A stretch of DNA of 64,000 nucleotides from Zantedeschia hybrid cultivar (lineage: Eukaryota > Streptophyta > Magnoliopsida > Alismatales > Araceae), in the NCBI GenBank assembly GCA_030544215.1, contig JARZZO010000002.1:76639150-76703149 (forward strand), in the 5' to 3' direction. Shown piece by piece: positions 42,741 through 54,700 of this stretch. The notes under the pieces are model-generated. The model saw nothing but the letters and a program-made list of their open reading frames with translations, was not told where the DNA came from and did not search any database. Positions within the stretch are counted from its first letter, which is position 1, and each line of letters opens with the position of its first letter. The position numbers were made by a program, and so were the translations under genes.

Positions 42741-45700
42741 GTATGCGCACTTCTCCTCTTTGCTCTCTCCTTCTACTTCTTCCTCTTCTTGGGCTTCCTC
42801 TGTTCTGTATTTTCGCCGCCGCTGTGATCTCAAGATGCTTTCTTTGTGGTGTGTTGATGGGCAGAGAATGGGGAGGCCGGGGCGGAGAGGGAGAGGCTGC
42901 CCGTGCCGGCGTTCCGGGAGTACGGGCTGGCCGAGCTGCGGGCGGCCACCAACGGGTTCAGCAGCGAGCTTATCGTGTCCGAGAGCGGGGAGAAGGCCCC
43001 CAACGTCGTCTACCGCGCCCGCGTCGACGCCACCCGCTTCGTCGCCGTCAAGCGCTTCTCCAAGCAGTCCTGGCCCGACCCCGAGCAGTTCCTGGTCAGC
43101 TTACTGCCCTCCCCCCACACCTCTGTCCACCCCATTTGACCATCAAAGGTGCGTCCTTTACCCTCCCATTTCCTTCTGAGTTGGTGTTTTTGGGGTGGTA
43201 GGCCGAGGCGGCGGGGGTGGGCAAGCTGCGCCACAGGCGGCTGGTGAACCTGATCGGGTGCTGCGCCGAGGGCGACGAGCGTCTCCTTGTGGCCGAGTAC
43301 ATGCCCAATGACACCCTGTCCAAGCACCTGTTCCACTGTATGATCCACTGCAGATGCTTTAGTATTCCCCTTGGTTGTGTTTTCTCGTCTTGATGTTTAT
43401 TTTTTTGAGTTTTGTGGTTATTGCATCAGTTTTGCGTAGTGGTGTGGATTTCCTCATGTATATGTCATGAGGACCATTTGGGGTTTGTTGGTTGCTTGAG
43501 TTGCTAGAGATTGTGAGAGACCAGGAAGGAGAAATCTAGGGACTGAGAACAATGGTGGAATGATGGAAGGGGATGATCTGAAGACAACTGATGTGAGTGA
43601 TCACTAGAGATGTGTCAGGTAGATAGGAATGAGGGGGCTGGCTTGGTTGTGAATCTTGTAGTGCCAGCTTCTTGCTTTTGTTTCAGATGCTTGCCAGTCT
43701 TCTAAGATTCAGCCTTTGTTTATGAGCCACAAAAGTTGCACAAATATCGTTAAGACAGCTGATATTAGTTGGTGGCTCTCAGTGTGGGGTTACCAACACA
43801 TAGCTGTCACTGATGTTGGAGGCATTAATATGTGCAATAAGTTGAACACCATCAATTTGATGCCTTGTTAGTTGTGGAGAATGAGACGGCCTTGCTGTGT
43901 TGTTCTCACATTGCCCCTATTTGAGTGGTGGAGTAATGCTTGCTGCAATGCCCCTGCATGCTGCACACAGGGGCATTGCAGTGGATAAAAAATAAAAAAA
44001 AAAATCTAGGTCGGCCTGAGGTGCCTTAACCGTCCGTACAGTGTAATGCCTGATCGGACGACTAAAAAAAAATCTGAAAAATAAAAAATCGTTATTGGGC
44101 TCGGCCCATTAAGGGCATTTTTTATTTTGCGGATTTTTTGGGTCGCCCGATCGGGTATTGCACCGTACGGCCGGGTAGAGCACCTCGGCGCCGACTTAAA
44201 AAAAATACAATTTTTTTTTCTTTTACCCACTGCAATGCCCTCTTGAAGATTGGGGGGGCATTGCAGCAAGCATTACTCTTAGTGGTGATACTTGGGTTTT
44301 TGGGACTTTTCTGTCCTTTTGAACTGTCTGGGTGGTTTTGGGCCCTCCTGTCCCCTTGGGCAGTCTAGCACATCTTCTCTTCTATATTTCTATTATATCA
44401 CCTCAAATGGGTTATAGAATTGGCAATAAAACTTACTTTTTAATTGAAAGTGAGTACTTATTGTTTGGTGTATGGTGTTGTCATCATCACATTTACTGCT
44501 AAAATGTGCATAATATGTACATAAATCGCTATGGTTTGAATTGAATTTCCATGTGTCATTATCCTGAACTCCTTTATACTGTCAACCCGTTACTATAGCT
44601 TTTATAGCTGTTGTACCATATGCCAAACCCATGTTCAACAGCTTTTGTAGCATTTCGTTCAACTTTGAATGCTGGAGGACTTGTTTCAGCATGTGGTTGT
44701 TTGAATTCCTGTAAAATGTTGTCCTTAATTTTTGAAATCATCTATTTTAAAACAAGCAAAAATGTCAATTTTGGTTTACAATTGTTTTTTGTGAAAACAA
44801 AACTGGGAATTCTCTTGTGGATTGCTCCTGAACTTAGATTTCAGCATCATCAATCCAAATAAAAGGAATCCAAGAACAAAAAGGATTTGAAGATTCCAAG
44901 TGGCCCTTTAGTGACTAACTAATTCTATTGACTAGTCAAAGTGCCTATGACTGATGTATGGGATTCCTCACCTCAGTTCACACCTATGACTGATGTACGG
45001 GATTCCTCACCTCAGTTCACACTGTACCATCTTCACAAATTTGGTGGTATGTACTATATTTTACAAGCAAAGGGCAAAAGGGGAAGTGTATATTGGTGGT
45101 TATAATGTTGGATCTATGACCTATCTGTTCTAGTTCCATTTGCCTATCAGGTGTAGTTATCTTGTTTAATTTTGTCCCTTACACTTTTAGTTTTTAAAAA
45201 TTCAGTGTGGTTCTGTTCTGTTTCTGTTTTTGCCCGTGTGGTGTTCTTATAGCAAAAGACAAACAACAAATTCACTTACACTAGACATTCATTAACATTA
45301 ATTTCCAATTGCCTTATGTCACCGAGGTTTCTTGTATTCTTGTAGGGGATAAGCAACCTTTGCCTTGGGAAATGCGTGTGAGGGTGGCATACCATATTGC
45401 CCAAGCTCTCGACCATTGCAACACTGAGAACCGGAAAATTTATCATGATCTAAATGCATACCGAGTACTGTTTGATGAGGTATGACATACATATTTGAAA
45501 TTTGAGAAATCTGATATTGTATTTCTTGTTTCCATTTAGAGATTGGAATAAGGTCATGTTTTTTTTTATGTAACTGAACTCTGATCCATTTTATTTTATT
45601 ATTTAGTGGTAAATATCATCATTTCACTGATTTCATTTGAGAGGTCCCTGGTATGTTGGTTTCCCTTTTTTTTTTCTTTCTTTCTCTTTTTTTTTGGAAA

Positions 45701-48700
45701 GTGGTTGGTACCACAACGCACAACTTCATTAATGAAAAAAGATTATAGAAGATGTACATGTGTATTGGGGGGGGAGGGGGGGTCAAAAGAGAGACAAACC
45801 CCTTGTAGGTTGTATAAGCGGGGATTCCTAATTTCCTTTTCATTCAATTTATTTTCTAAATGCATGTTTCCCCCTATATTCAGAGTGTTCTGAAATAAAG
45901 TAGAAATCACAGTAATGCAATTGCAACCTGAATTGAATGAATATTACACAATCTCCATCCAATTCTATTGGGAGGATGTGTACATGCAAAAGTTGAATAT
46001 CATGGTGAAAAACATATGTTACATGAAGTATCTGCTTGCTGATAAGAGGGTGTCATATGGGTCCGCTTCGAAAATTACATGTTAGTTGATAAACAGAAAA
46101 AATATGGTGCTTGAAGAACCCAGTAGAAACACTAAATGACATTGGGGCTAAAAATGCTAACCAAGCTGTAGTTAATGTCAAAAATAACATGTAACCAAAC
46201 TCTGAAAGTTCTTGTGGGAAATCCTGAAAGTACTACAAGAAGGACCAAGTGTGGGAAAGACCTCAAAATGCACTATAGTTGGTAATGTAATAGAGTAAAA
46301 AGAAGTAAAAACTCTCATTCAGATTATTGTATTACAAAACTGCATACATTGTATAATTGTAGCTAAGTGGACTACAGACACCAGTTGGTAATAATCAATC
46401 TGATGGATTGAAAGCACCACCATAAAAGCTTTGGATGGTCTTAAAGATAGCCCGTTGTGAATTAGCATGTTCATAAGATAGTTTTTTTAATGGTTCACGA
46501 ATTCTAAGGGGACAAACCCAAATCACTTACTTAAAGTCAGTTTACTGAGGCAATCATAGTACCTTCTTCAGGAGCGGGCAGCGTCTTAAAACTATGAACA
46601 CCAATGTAGCATTAGGTGTAGAAAAAGAGAGATGGTAAAAGAAGGAATGATGACAGTGCATTCCAGTTATAATTTATATGAAGGAATGATGATAATGCAT
46701 TCCAATTATCAATGAGATAGTCATCCGACTTTAAATGAAAGGATTAGTAGGTGCAACTGCGTGGTGAATATGGTTGATGGGCTTGACATCTGATAGTAAC
46801 CATACTGTATACTCTAAGAGGAATAATGCCTTGGACCATTCCTGGTGATAGGATCCATCTCAGTCCATTCAGCCAGCAATCTTTTTCATTCAATTCGTGG
46901 GAGGAAAGTTATGTCAAAGAGAGAAACACATGAGAAATAAGAATCTACAGAGGAACCCATATACCATACTTTTAACACTTTTTTTTCCACATGACGTTAT
47001 TATCATGTACTGCATGTTCATTACACATTCATCATTGGAATCTATCATTTTATTGAATGCCTTTTGTAACCACACTAAATTAGATACATGAGAAAAGTAA
47101 GTAAAATTGCACATATATTGGAAGATCAATCACCTAAAATTGCACATATATTAGAAGATCAATCACCCATCCTTCCTGTTATGACAATGACCACTCTGAC
47201 GGACAGAGCGTCGCCCACGGATCTCAACATGGAGGAACAAATCCTCTCACAAGAAACTCTCTCGAGCTTTTACCCCAAGACCTCTCTTAGACTCTCTCTA
47301 AGAAGCCACTTGGGCTCTCACTGTTGGATGCATCGAACAGGGGAGGAGCTGCTTTATTTATAGGTCGGACCCCCCTTTGGTGCTGCCGTGCTGATTTGAA
47401 CTGCCCAGCACCCTGAACGCATGCATTTGAGGCTTGGACGAGTTCCTCCAATGCACACGGAACAGCCACATTTAGTGCATGGGAACGCATGGGAGTTGCA
47501 CTCCCATCGACCAGCTCCACGTAACCGCATCTGAGCGGTTCTCTTGGTGGGGTTTGTGAAATGAGACACCCACGTAACAATTCTCCTCTTGGCTCGTCTT
47601 CACAAGCCACAACCAGTGTCATGCTCCGCCACGATCGATGTATTCACCAACGCCCCCACCGGGGCCACCTCACATGCTCTGCAAGCTGATCAAGTCCAGG
47701 CAGTGCCTGAACTTATCTGAAGTAATAGGCTTCATCAGCATGTCTGCTGGGTTCTCTGCTGTAGAAATATCCTTAACAGTCACTGCACCCTGCAAGACAA
47801 CATCACAAACAAAGTGATACCTGACATCAATATGTTTAGTTCTCTCATGATACATCTGATTTTTTGTCAGATGTATGGCACTCTGACTATCACAGTACAC
47901 CGGAGTCATCTCCTGCACTTGACCTAGATCACCAACCAAACCTCTCAGCCACAAGGCTTCTTTCACTCCCTCTGCCACTGCCATGTACTCTGCCTCTGTT
48001 GTTGACAAGGCCACAGTAGACTGCAAAGCAGCCTTCCAGCTGATAGCACAGCCTGAGAAAGTAAACACATAACCTGTCAGGGATCTCCTCTTATCTAGAT
48101 CACTAGCGTAATCTGAATCGACGTAGCCGACCAGCTGACTGCCATCACTATTTCCTTTTGGAAATACCAGGCTCACATCTGAAGCACCTCTTAGGTAACA
48201 AAGAATCCACTTCACAGCCTCCCAATGGACCTTCCTAGGATTTCCCATGTACCTGCTAACCACACTAATAGTATGAGAAATATCCGGTCGAGTACATATC
48301 ATAGCATACATAATGCTACCAAGTGCACTGACATATGGAACTTTAGACATCAGCTCCATCTCCTTCTCTATCTTTAGTGAATCTTCAGCAGACAATCTGA
48401 AATGGGCTGCCAATGGAGTGCTCACAGTCTTGCAATCTTTCATGCCAAACCGCTCCAGCACCTTGTCCACGTACTTTTTCTGTGACAAGTACAACCTTCT
48501 AGTGCTACAGTCTCTGTGAATCTCCATTCCCAAAATCTTCTTTGATGCTCTAAGATCTTTCATCTCGAATTCACCATTCAACTGAGATTTTAAAAGATTG
48601 ATTTCTGACATGTTCATGGCAGTTGTCAACATGTCATCTACGTACAACAAGAAGTAAATAAATGAACTATCTGGAAGCCTTTCATGGTACACACAACTAT

Positions 48701-51700
48701 CATAATCACTTCTAAAGTAACTATGACTCAGCATAAAAGTATCAAATCTCTTGTACCACTATCAAGGTGTTGCTTTAAGCCATATAAAGATTTTTTCAAT
48801 AGGCACACATGATCTTCTTTACCAAAAATTACGAACCCCTCTGGTTGGTGCATGTAGATTTCCTCCTCCAGCTCACCATGTAAGAACGTTGTCTTAACAT
48901 CCAGTTGCTCTCGCTCTATATCAAGCAAAGCAACTATGGCAAGCAACACACGAATAGAGGTATGTTTCACGACAGGAGAGAATACCTCATTGAAGTCAAT
49001 ACCAATCGTGCCTTGAATCTAGCATCTTCCACACCAGGGATTCCTTCCTTCTTCTTGAAGACTCATTTGCACCCACAATCTTCTGATCATGTGGTATTTT
49101 CACTAGCTTTCATGTCTTGTTCTTTTGTAGAGACTCAATCTCCTCTTGCATGGACAACTGCCATTTAGAGGACTCGTCTGATGCAACTGCATTTCTATAA
49201 GAACATGGTTCTGCCCCCTCAACATCATCTGCGACAGACAAAGCAAAAGCTACCATGTCAGCATGACCATACTTGCTGGGTGGTCTAATCACCCTTCACT
49301 GTCTGTCTATTGCAATGCGGGACTACCTTTGAGGAGCCTGTTCTTGTGCTGTACTGCTCTCTGGCACATCAACTGTCACATCTGGGACTTTCACTGTCTC
49401 CTCTTGCACTGCATTTTCTGTTGGGAGCTTCACCTCTAGCTCTCCTTGCTTGCCACTAACCTGATCTCCACTTTTTGTTGCTGACTTCTCTCCCGTCCAG
49501 AGTATCACAGACTCATCGAAGGTCACATCTCTTTTAATCATGAACTTGGGTGACTGAGGATCGGTATACCACAATCGATACGCCTTCACACCCTATGTTT
49601 GTGCATATCCGACGAAAATGCACTTCTTCGCCCTTGGCTCCAATTTGTCACCTGTGACATGAGCATATGCAAGACAACTGAAAATTTTTCTGAGATGAGA
49701 ATAATTGGAAGGAGAACCAGACCATACCTCCTTAGGGTTTTCAACTCTATGGCTGTGGATGGAAATCTATTCACCAAGTAGCAAGCCATGTTGACAGCTT
49801 TTGCCTAGAATGCCTTTGACAAACCTGCCTGAGACAACATACTTCTCGCTCTTTCTAAGAATATCCTGTTCATCCATTCTGAACTACTGTTCTATTGTGG
49901 TGTTCACACTGCAGTGCGATGTCGAACGATACCCTCATTCTTACAGAACTCATCAAATTATTTCAAACAAAATTCTATACTGTTATCAGTATGGACTACG
50001 GAGGCGCTTGATTTTCTTACCAGTTTGCCTCTCAATCAACGCCTTCCACTGCTTGAAATTGACGAACACCTCACTCTTTTTCTTCAAAAAATATACCAAA
50101 CCTTTCTTGAGAAATCATCAATAAATGTCAGCAAATAATTTGCACCACCCTTCGAGACAACTGGAGCATGACCCTAAAGGTCAAAGTGGATGTAATCCAC
50201 AATGCCCTTAGTCCTGTAGACTGTTATACTGAATTTCACCTCGCACTATTTGCCGAACATACAGTGCTCACAGAAATCTAGTTTGTCAGTCTTCTGACCA
50301 GCAAGCAGACCTCGCTTGCTCAACTCCATCATGCCTCTTTCACTCATGTGGCCTAATCGCATGTGCCACAATTGGGTAGGATCATCTGAACTTCATGCCA
50401 GATTGGCACTGGCCATTATGGTGTTGGCTTGTAGATGATAAAGGTCACCGATCAGCTTCCCTTTCATCACAACCAATACACCTCTGGAAACTTTCAGGAT
50501 TCCGTTCTCTACCGAAAATCAATATCCATGCACATCCAAAATATTCAAGGAGATTAGACTCTTCTTCAGTTCTATAATATGTCGCACTTCTAGGGTTCTG
50601 ATGACATTATCAAACATCTTGATTTTAATTGTACCAACTCCTGCAACTGCAAGAGTTCTATTATCCCCCAAGGTTACAGTACTACCACTTATTGATGTGT
50701 AAGTAGGAAACCATGCCCTATGAGGACACGTGGAAGGTACAACCAGAATCAAGAATCCAGTTATCCTCAGAGGGTCTAGTAGAGACCGACAAAGCAGTCT
50801 TGTCGTCAATAGTCTCCTCTTAAACAACATTCAATGTATCAGAAGAAGACTCCTCCTAAACCTTGCCTTTCCCCTTTAATTTTGGACAATCTTTCCTGAT
50901 ATGCCCTCTTTGGTTGCATTCATAACATTTCACTTTCTTTACTGACTTGGATTTTGATCTAGCCCTACCCTTTTTACCATACTCCTTTTTCTCAGTTCTC
51001 ACTCACTATCAGGCCATCTGCCCGATCTTCGCCAAGAGTTTCTAGTACCCGCCGTTTCAATTCCTTAGAGTTTATGGAGGCCTTGACATCTTCTACAGAG
51101 ATATCATCTCTCCCATATAGCAAAGTATAGATGAAATGCTCATACGAAGGAGGTAATGAACATAGGAGTATAAGGGCTTAGTCCTCATCATCTACTTTAA
51201 CACCAACATTTTTAAGATCTATAACAATCTTAGTAAACTCGTTCAGACGATCAGTAATGGGCATACCTTCTCTCATGCAAAAAGTGAACAATCGCTTCTT
51301 CAAGTACAGATGGTTTGTGAGAGACTTAGTCATGTACCTTGACTCGAGCTTGAGCCAGAGTTTTGCTGGGGTGTCTTCATCAGCAACTTCTCTCAACACA
51401 TCATCTGCCAAGCACAAACGAATTGCTGCAAGAGCACGCTCCACTTCTTTCTCTTCATCTTTCCACTCAGCCGGTAGAGCCTTCTTGCCTTTAACTACCT
51501 TGCTCAACCCTTGTTGGACCAACATGGACGGCATCTTTAGTCGTAGATGTTGAAATCCTTCGTCTTTCCATTGAACACTTCAATGTCGACTTTGTAACCA
51601 TCAACAAAGAACACGGATCGAACCCCAACCGGGCTCTGATACCAATTGTTATGACAATGACCACTCTGACGAACAGAGCATCGCCCACGGATCTCAACCC

Positions 51701-54700
51701 GGAGGAACAAATCTTCTTACAAGAAACTCTCTCGAGCTTTTACCCCCAAGACCTCTCTTAGACTTTCTCTCCAAGAAGCTCACTTGTGGGATGCATCAAA
51801 CAGGGGAGGAGCTGCTTTATTTATAGGGGTCAGACCCCCTTTGGCGTTGCCGGGCTGATTTGAACTGCCCAGTGCCTTGAACGCATGCATTTGAGGCTTG
51901 GACGGGTTCCTCCAATGCACATGGAATGGCTGCATTTAGTGCATGGGAATGCATTGGAGTTGCACTCCCATTGACCAGCTCCACGTAACTGCATGTGAGT
52001 GATTCTCTTGGTGGGGTTTGTGAAACGAGACACCCAGGTAACAATCCTTTCCCCTTATAAAAATAACCCTGAACAGAAATAAGTTTACATTTATGTAACG
52101 AGGTAACACTATTCCTTAACAAAAATATCCCAGAATGGAAACCAATAATAGCCTGCAACTTCCCCCCCCCCCCCCCCACCCCACCCCCCGAAAAAAAAAA
52201 ACACAATGGAAAAATGGAAATAAATCCCTCACAAGCCATTCTTGAGCAGTCCAATTCCAGGAGGCTCACACCACTGTGGCCTGGGGAGGGTCATTGCAGG
52301 CAGCCTTACCCTTGGCTTTTTGCCAAGAGGTTGTTTCTGCTTTTGAACCCAGAGCAACCTTACCATTGCACCAAGTCACATCCATTACCTTCCCTCAACT
52401 ACCTCTCCCCCTTGCCTGCTTTAAGTTTCTATTTGTACCCAGATACATCAAAGATGAGTCATCTTGAGGGTTCATTCCATCACCCTATCAAGAATAATGT
52501 GCAGAGCCACCTTTGTCTGTCCAATTGCATGTCAATCTTCGGCAAAAGGATTTTTTAGCTGCTTTATACTTTTTTCAGGAACTCCCCTACAGTGTTGGGC
52601 TCTTTATGAGTCGGTCACAAACAGTGGGCTCAGACATCCCATCCTAGGTGGTGCAGTGCATACCCTTTTGGCATGTTGTTTTTTCCTTTGGGTGAGCAGA
52701 CTTCATCTTCCGTAGCATCCACATCCTTAGGATCAACCAGCATCCCATCTGAACTACTGCCTCCCTCAGGGTGTATATCTGCTTTGGCTCCATCCTTTCT
52801 CTATCAAACCTGTCTCATCACATGCATTAGCTATCTGGCCACATTCACTTAACAATCTGTCCTCAAAATGGTAGTCAAATTCTCTCATCCCAATCCACAC
52901 AAGTCCTGGCAATCTAATCATCATCTTTGCATCCAATTTTAGTGACCACATCTTGACATGGGCCATTCCGAGAGTCCGTCTAATTGATTAGTTTGCAATC
53001 AGTTCTACACATGATGTGAAAAACTGTAGTTTAAACTAAAACAATTTGGTTCCGAATGGAGCCCAGTTATGACCAGTCTGACTTCGCCACTTTTTGGCTT
53101 GAACAGGCCAGTTTTATATTAAATAATAAAAAATGATGAAATCAGTTTTGAACCAGCCTGAACCGGGCCTGAGCCAGCTGCGAACCAGATTTAGAATTAT
53201 AGACGAGCCTGAAATCATCCTGGAACCAGATTCTTTTTAAATTTTTTTCCTGTTGACTTCGTTAAAGATATGCCAATATTTTTTTATAAAATATTATACT
53301 ATTCTAGCCGTGGATCCTGCCAAATTCTTACATGCTGGTGCAGCCTTTCTCCACGATAAAAGTTGTGACAGTACATGGTCACAACTAAACTTTGAAGAGT
53401 ACTTTAAAGCAGCAGTAAAAATCCTGGATTTGAGTCATTATCTCAGCATATCCCAGTAGCCTTTTTCTCTCCATCCAATTTGATGCATATGTCCCTGGAT
53501 ATTGGGTCGTAACTGTTAGAAGTTAGAATAGTCCCACATTGGAAAGGGGACAAGATCAGAAAGTGTTTTAAATAATGGCCCAATAAATTCAACATGGTAT
53601 CAGAGCCCATGGTTTTGACTTGGGCTATGCATCCCATCTCTATGGTCCATGTGATAGAGCTTAAAATAGGCCTGCATGTGAGGGGACATGTTAGAATAGT
53701 CCCATATCGGAAAAGGGACAAAAGAAAACAATACTTAAATAGATGGTACCTACTCCACTCAATGCCTTAAGGTTTTGAGTTGGATGGTCCAATAACTAAA
53801 ACATGGTATCAGAGCCATAGTTGTGAATGGGGCCATGCACCCCGTCTTTGAGGTCCACATGACAAAGCCTAAAATCGGCCTGCACGTGAGGGGGCGTGTT
53901 TAGAATAGTCCTACATTGGAAAAGGGACAAAATCAAATAGCATCTAAAATAATGGTGCATACTCTACCCAATAATTTCAACAATAACCTGGCAGCAATTT
54001 TTTTCATACATGATGTAGGTAAATTTGGGATCATGTGCTATGACATTTTGTTATGCTTCTGAGGATTTGGACAGTTTTCTGATTAGCTGCCATTTAGCAT
54101 CAGGTTTGTGCAATATGGTGCCAAATACATGCTTAAAATAACTTTGGACATGAAAAGGTCTATCAGAGGTCCCAAGAGGCTAGTTGGTGGGTAGAAAACT
54201 ATCTTCTTCATTATATAGTTTAAGCTCATGCAACCAGGAAATAGTCTTCGAAAATTTCCCTCTAGGTTGGAAAAGTTTTAAATGAAGAGGGAAAGGAGAA
54301 AATTTGATATGTATATGTTTGCGAAGGAAAAAAAGAGAACCCTCGAAAATGTTTCGGGGCCTGACCTAAGCATATCTATCCTCCCTATGTCGGATTATTC
54401 GGAAATCCATTTTTTTTGTTTATCTAGAGGATTATAGGTCGGTTTTATATCTTATCGGATTATGAGAGCTTGGGATTAGCCCTCAGGGAATCCGGGACTT
54501 CGAATCAGGCGAAGATTCGTGTATATGACCTCTCTCCACTGACCTCGGTCAGTGTTAATTACGCTGAGCAACTGCTCGGCAACCCTTGATTAACCGTCCG
54601 TATGATGCCCTTAATCATGCAAAACTACTACTATAGGCAGCGCATGCATATGGATATGGAGGCATATTTTAGGTTGGATCTTTAACCTCACCCCTAGTTT

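Larger units (their letters stand above)
43338..45345 (+). other. BSK intron 3
   Basis: 2.0-kb intron with GT...AG ends. It contains a Mutator-type MITE (43931-44278) and a 39-bp tandem duplication (44944-45021). Otherwise AT-rich with nothing recognised. Confidence 0.85.
47177..52043 (-). mobile_element. Ty1-copia LTR-retrotransposon with both LTRs, in BSK intron 4
   Basis: 4867 bp, minus orientation. The 5' LTR is 51647-52043 and the 3' LTR 47177-47579, both TGTTA...TAACA, about nine in ten bases alike by eye. The primer site TGGTATCAGAGCCC (initiator tRNA-Met type) lies two bases inside the 5' LTR. The order gag, CCHC knuckle, protease, integrase, reverse transcriptase, RNase H is the copia (Tork/TNT1-like) order. 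A purine tract AAGAGGAGAA precedes the 3' LTR. Several frameshifts and stops in gag-pol make it non-autonomous. Target duplication: ATCCT follows the 5' LTR; on the other side ATCCT occurs three bases away from the LTR edge. Confidence 0.93.

Noticed and set aside
42662..43201. 179-codon frame starting at the BSK ATG
   Set aside because: After 26 codons it reads through the donor GTATGC into intron 1 and then runs out of frame through exon 2.
47103..47168. CRISPR-like repeat-spacer
   Set aside because: Only two adjacent copies with no spacer, in a plant intron.
51257..51553. 98-codon plus-strand frame
   Set aside because: Antisense to copia gag, which is clearly recognisable on the minus strand.
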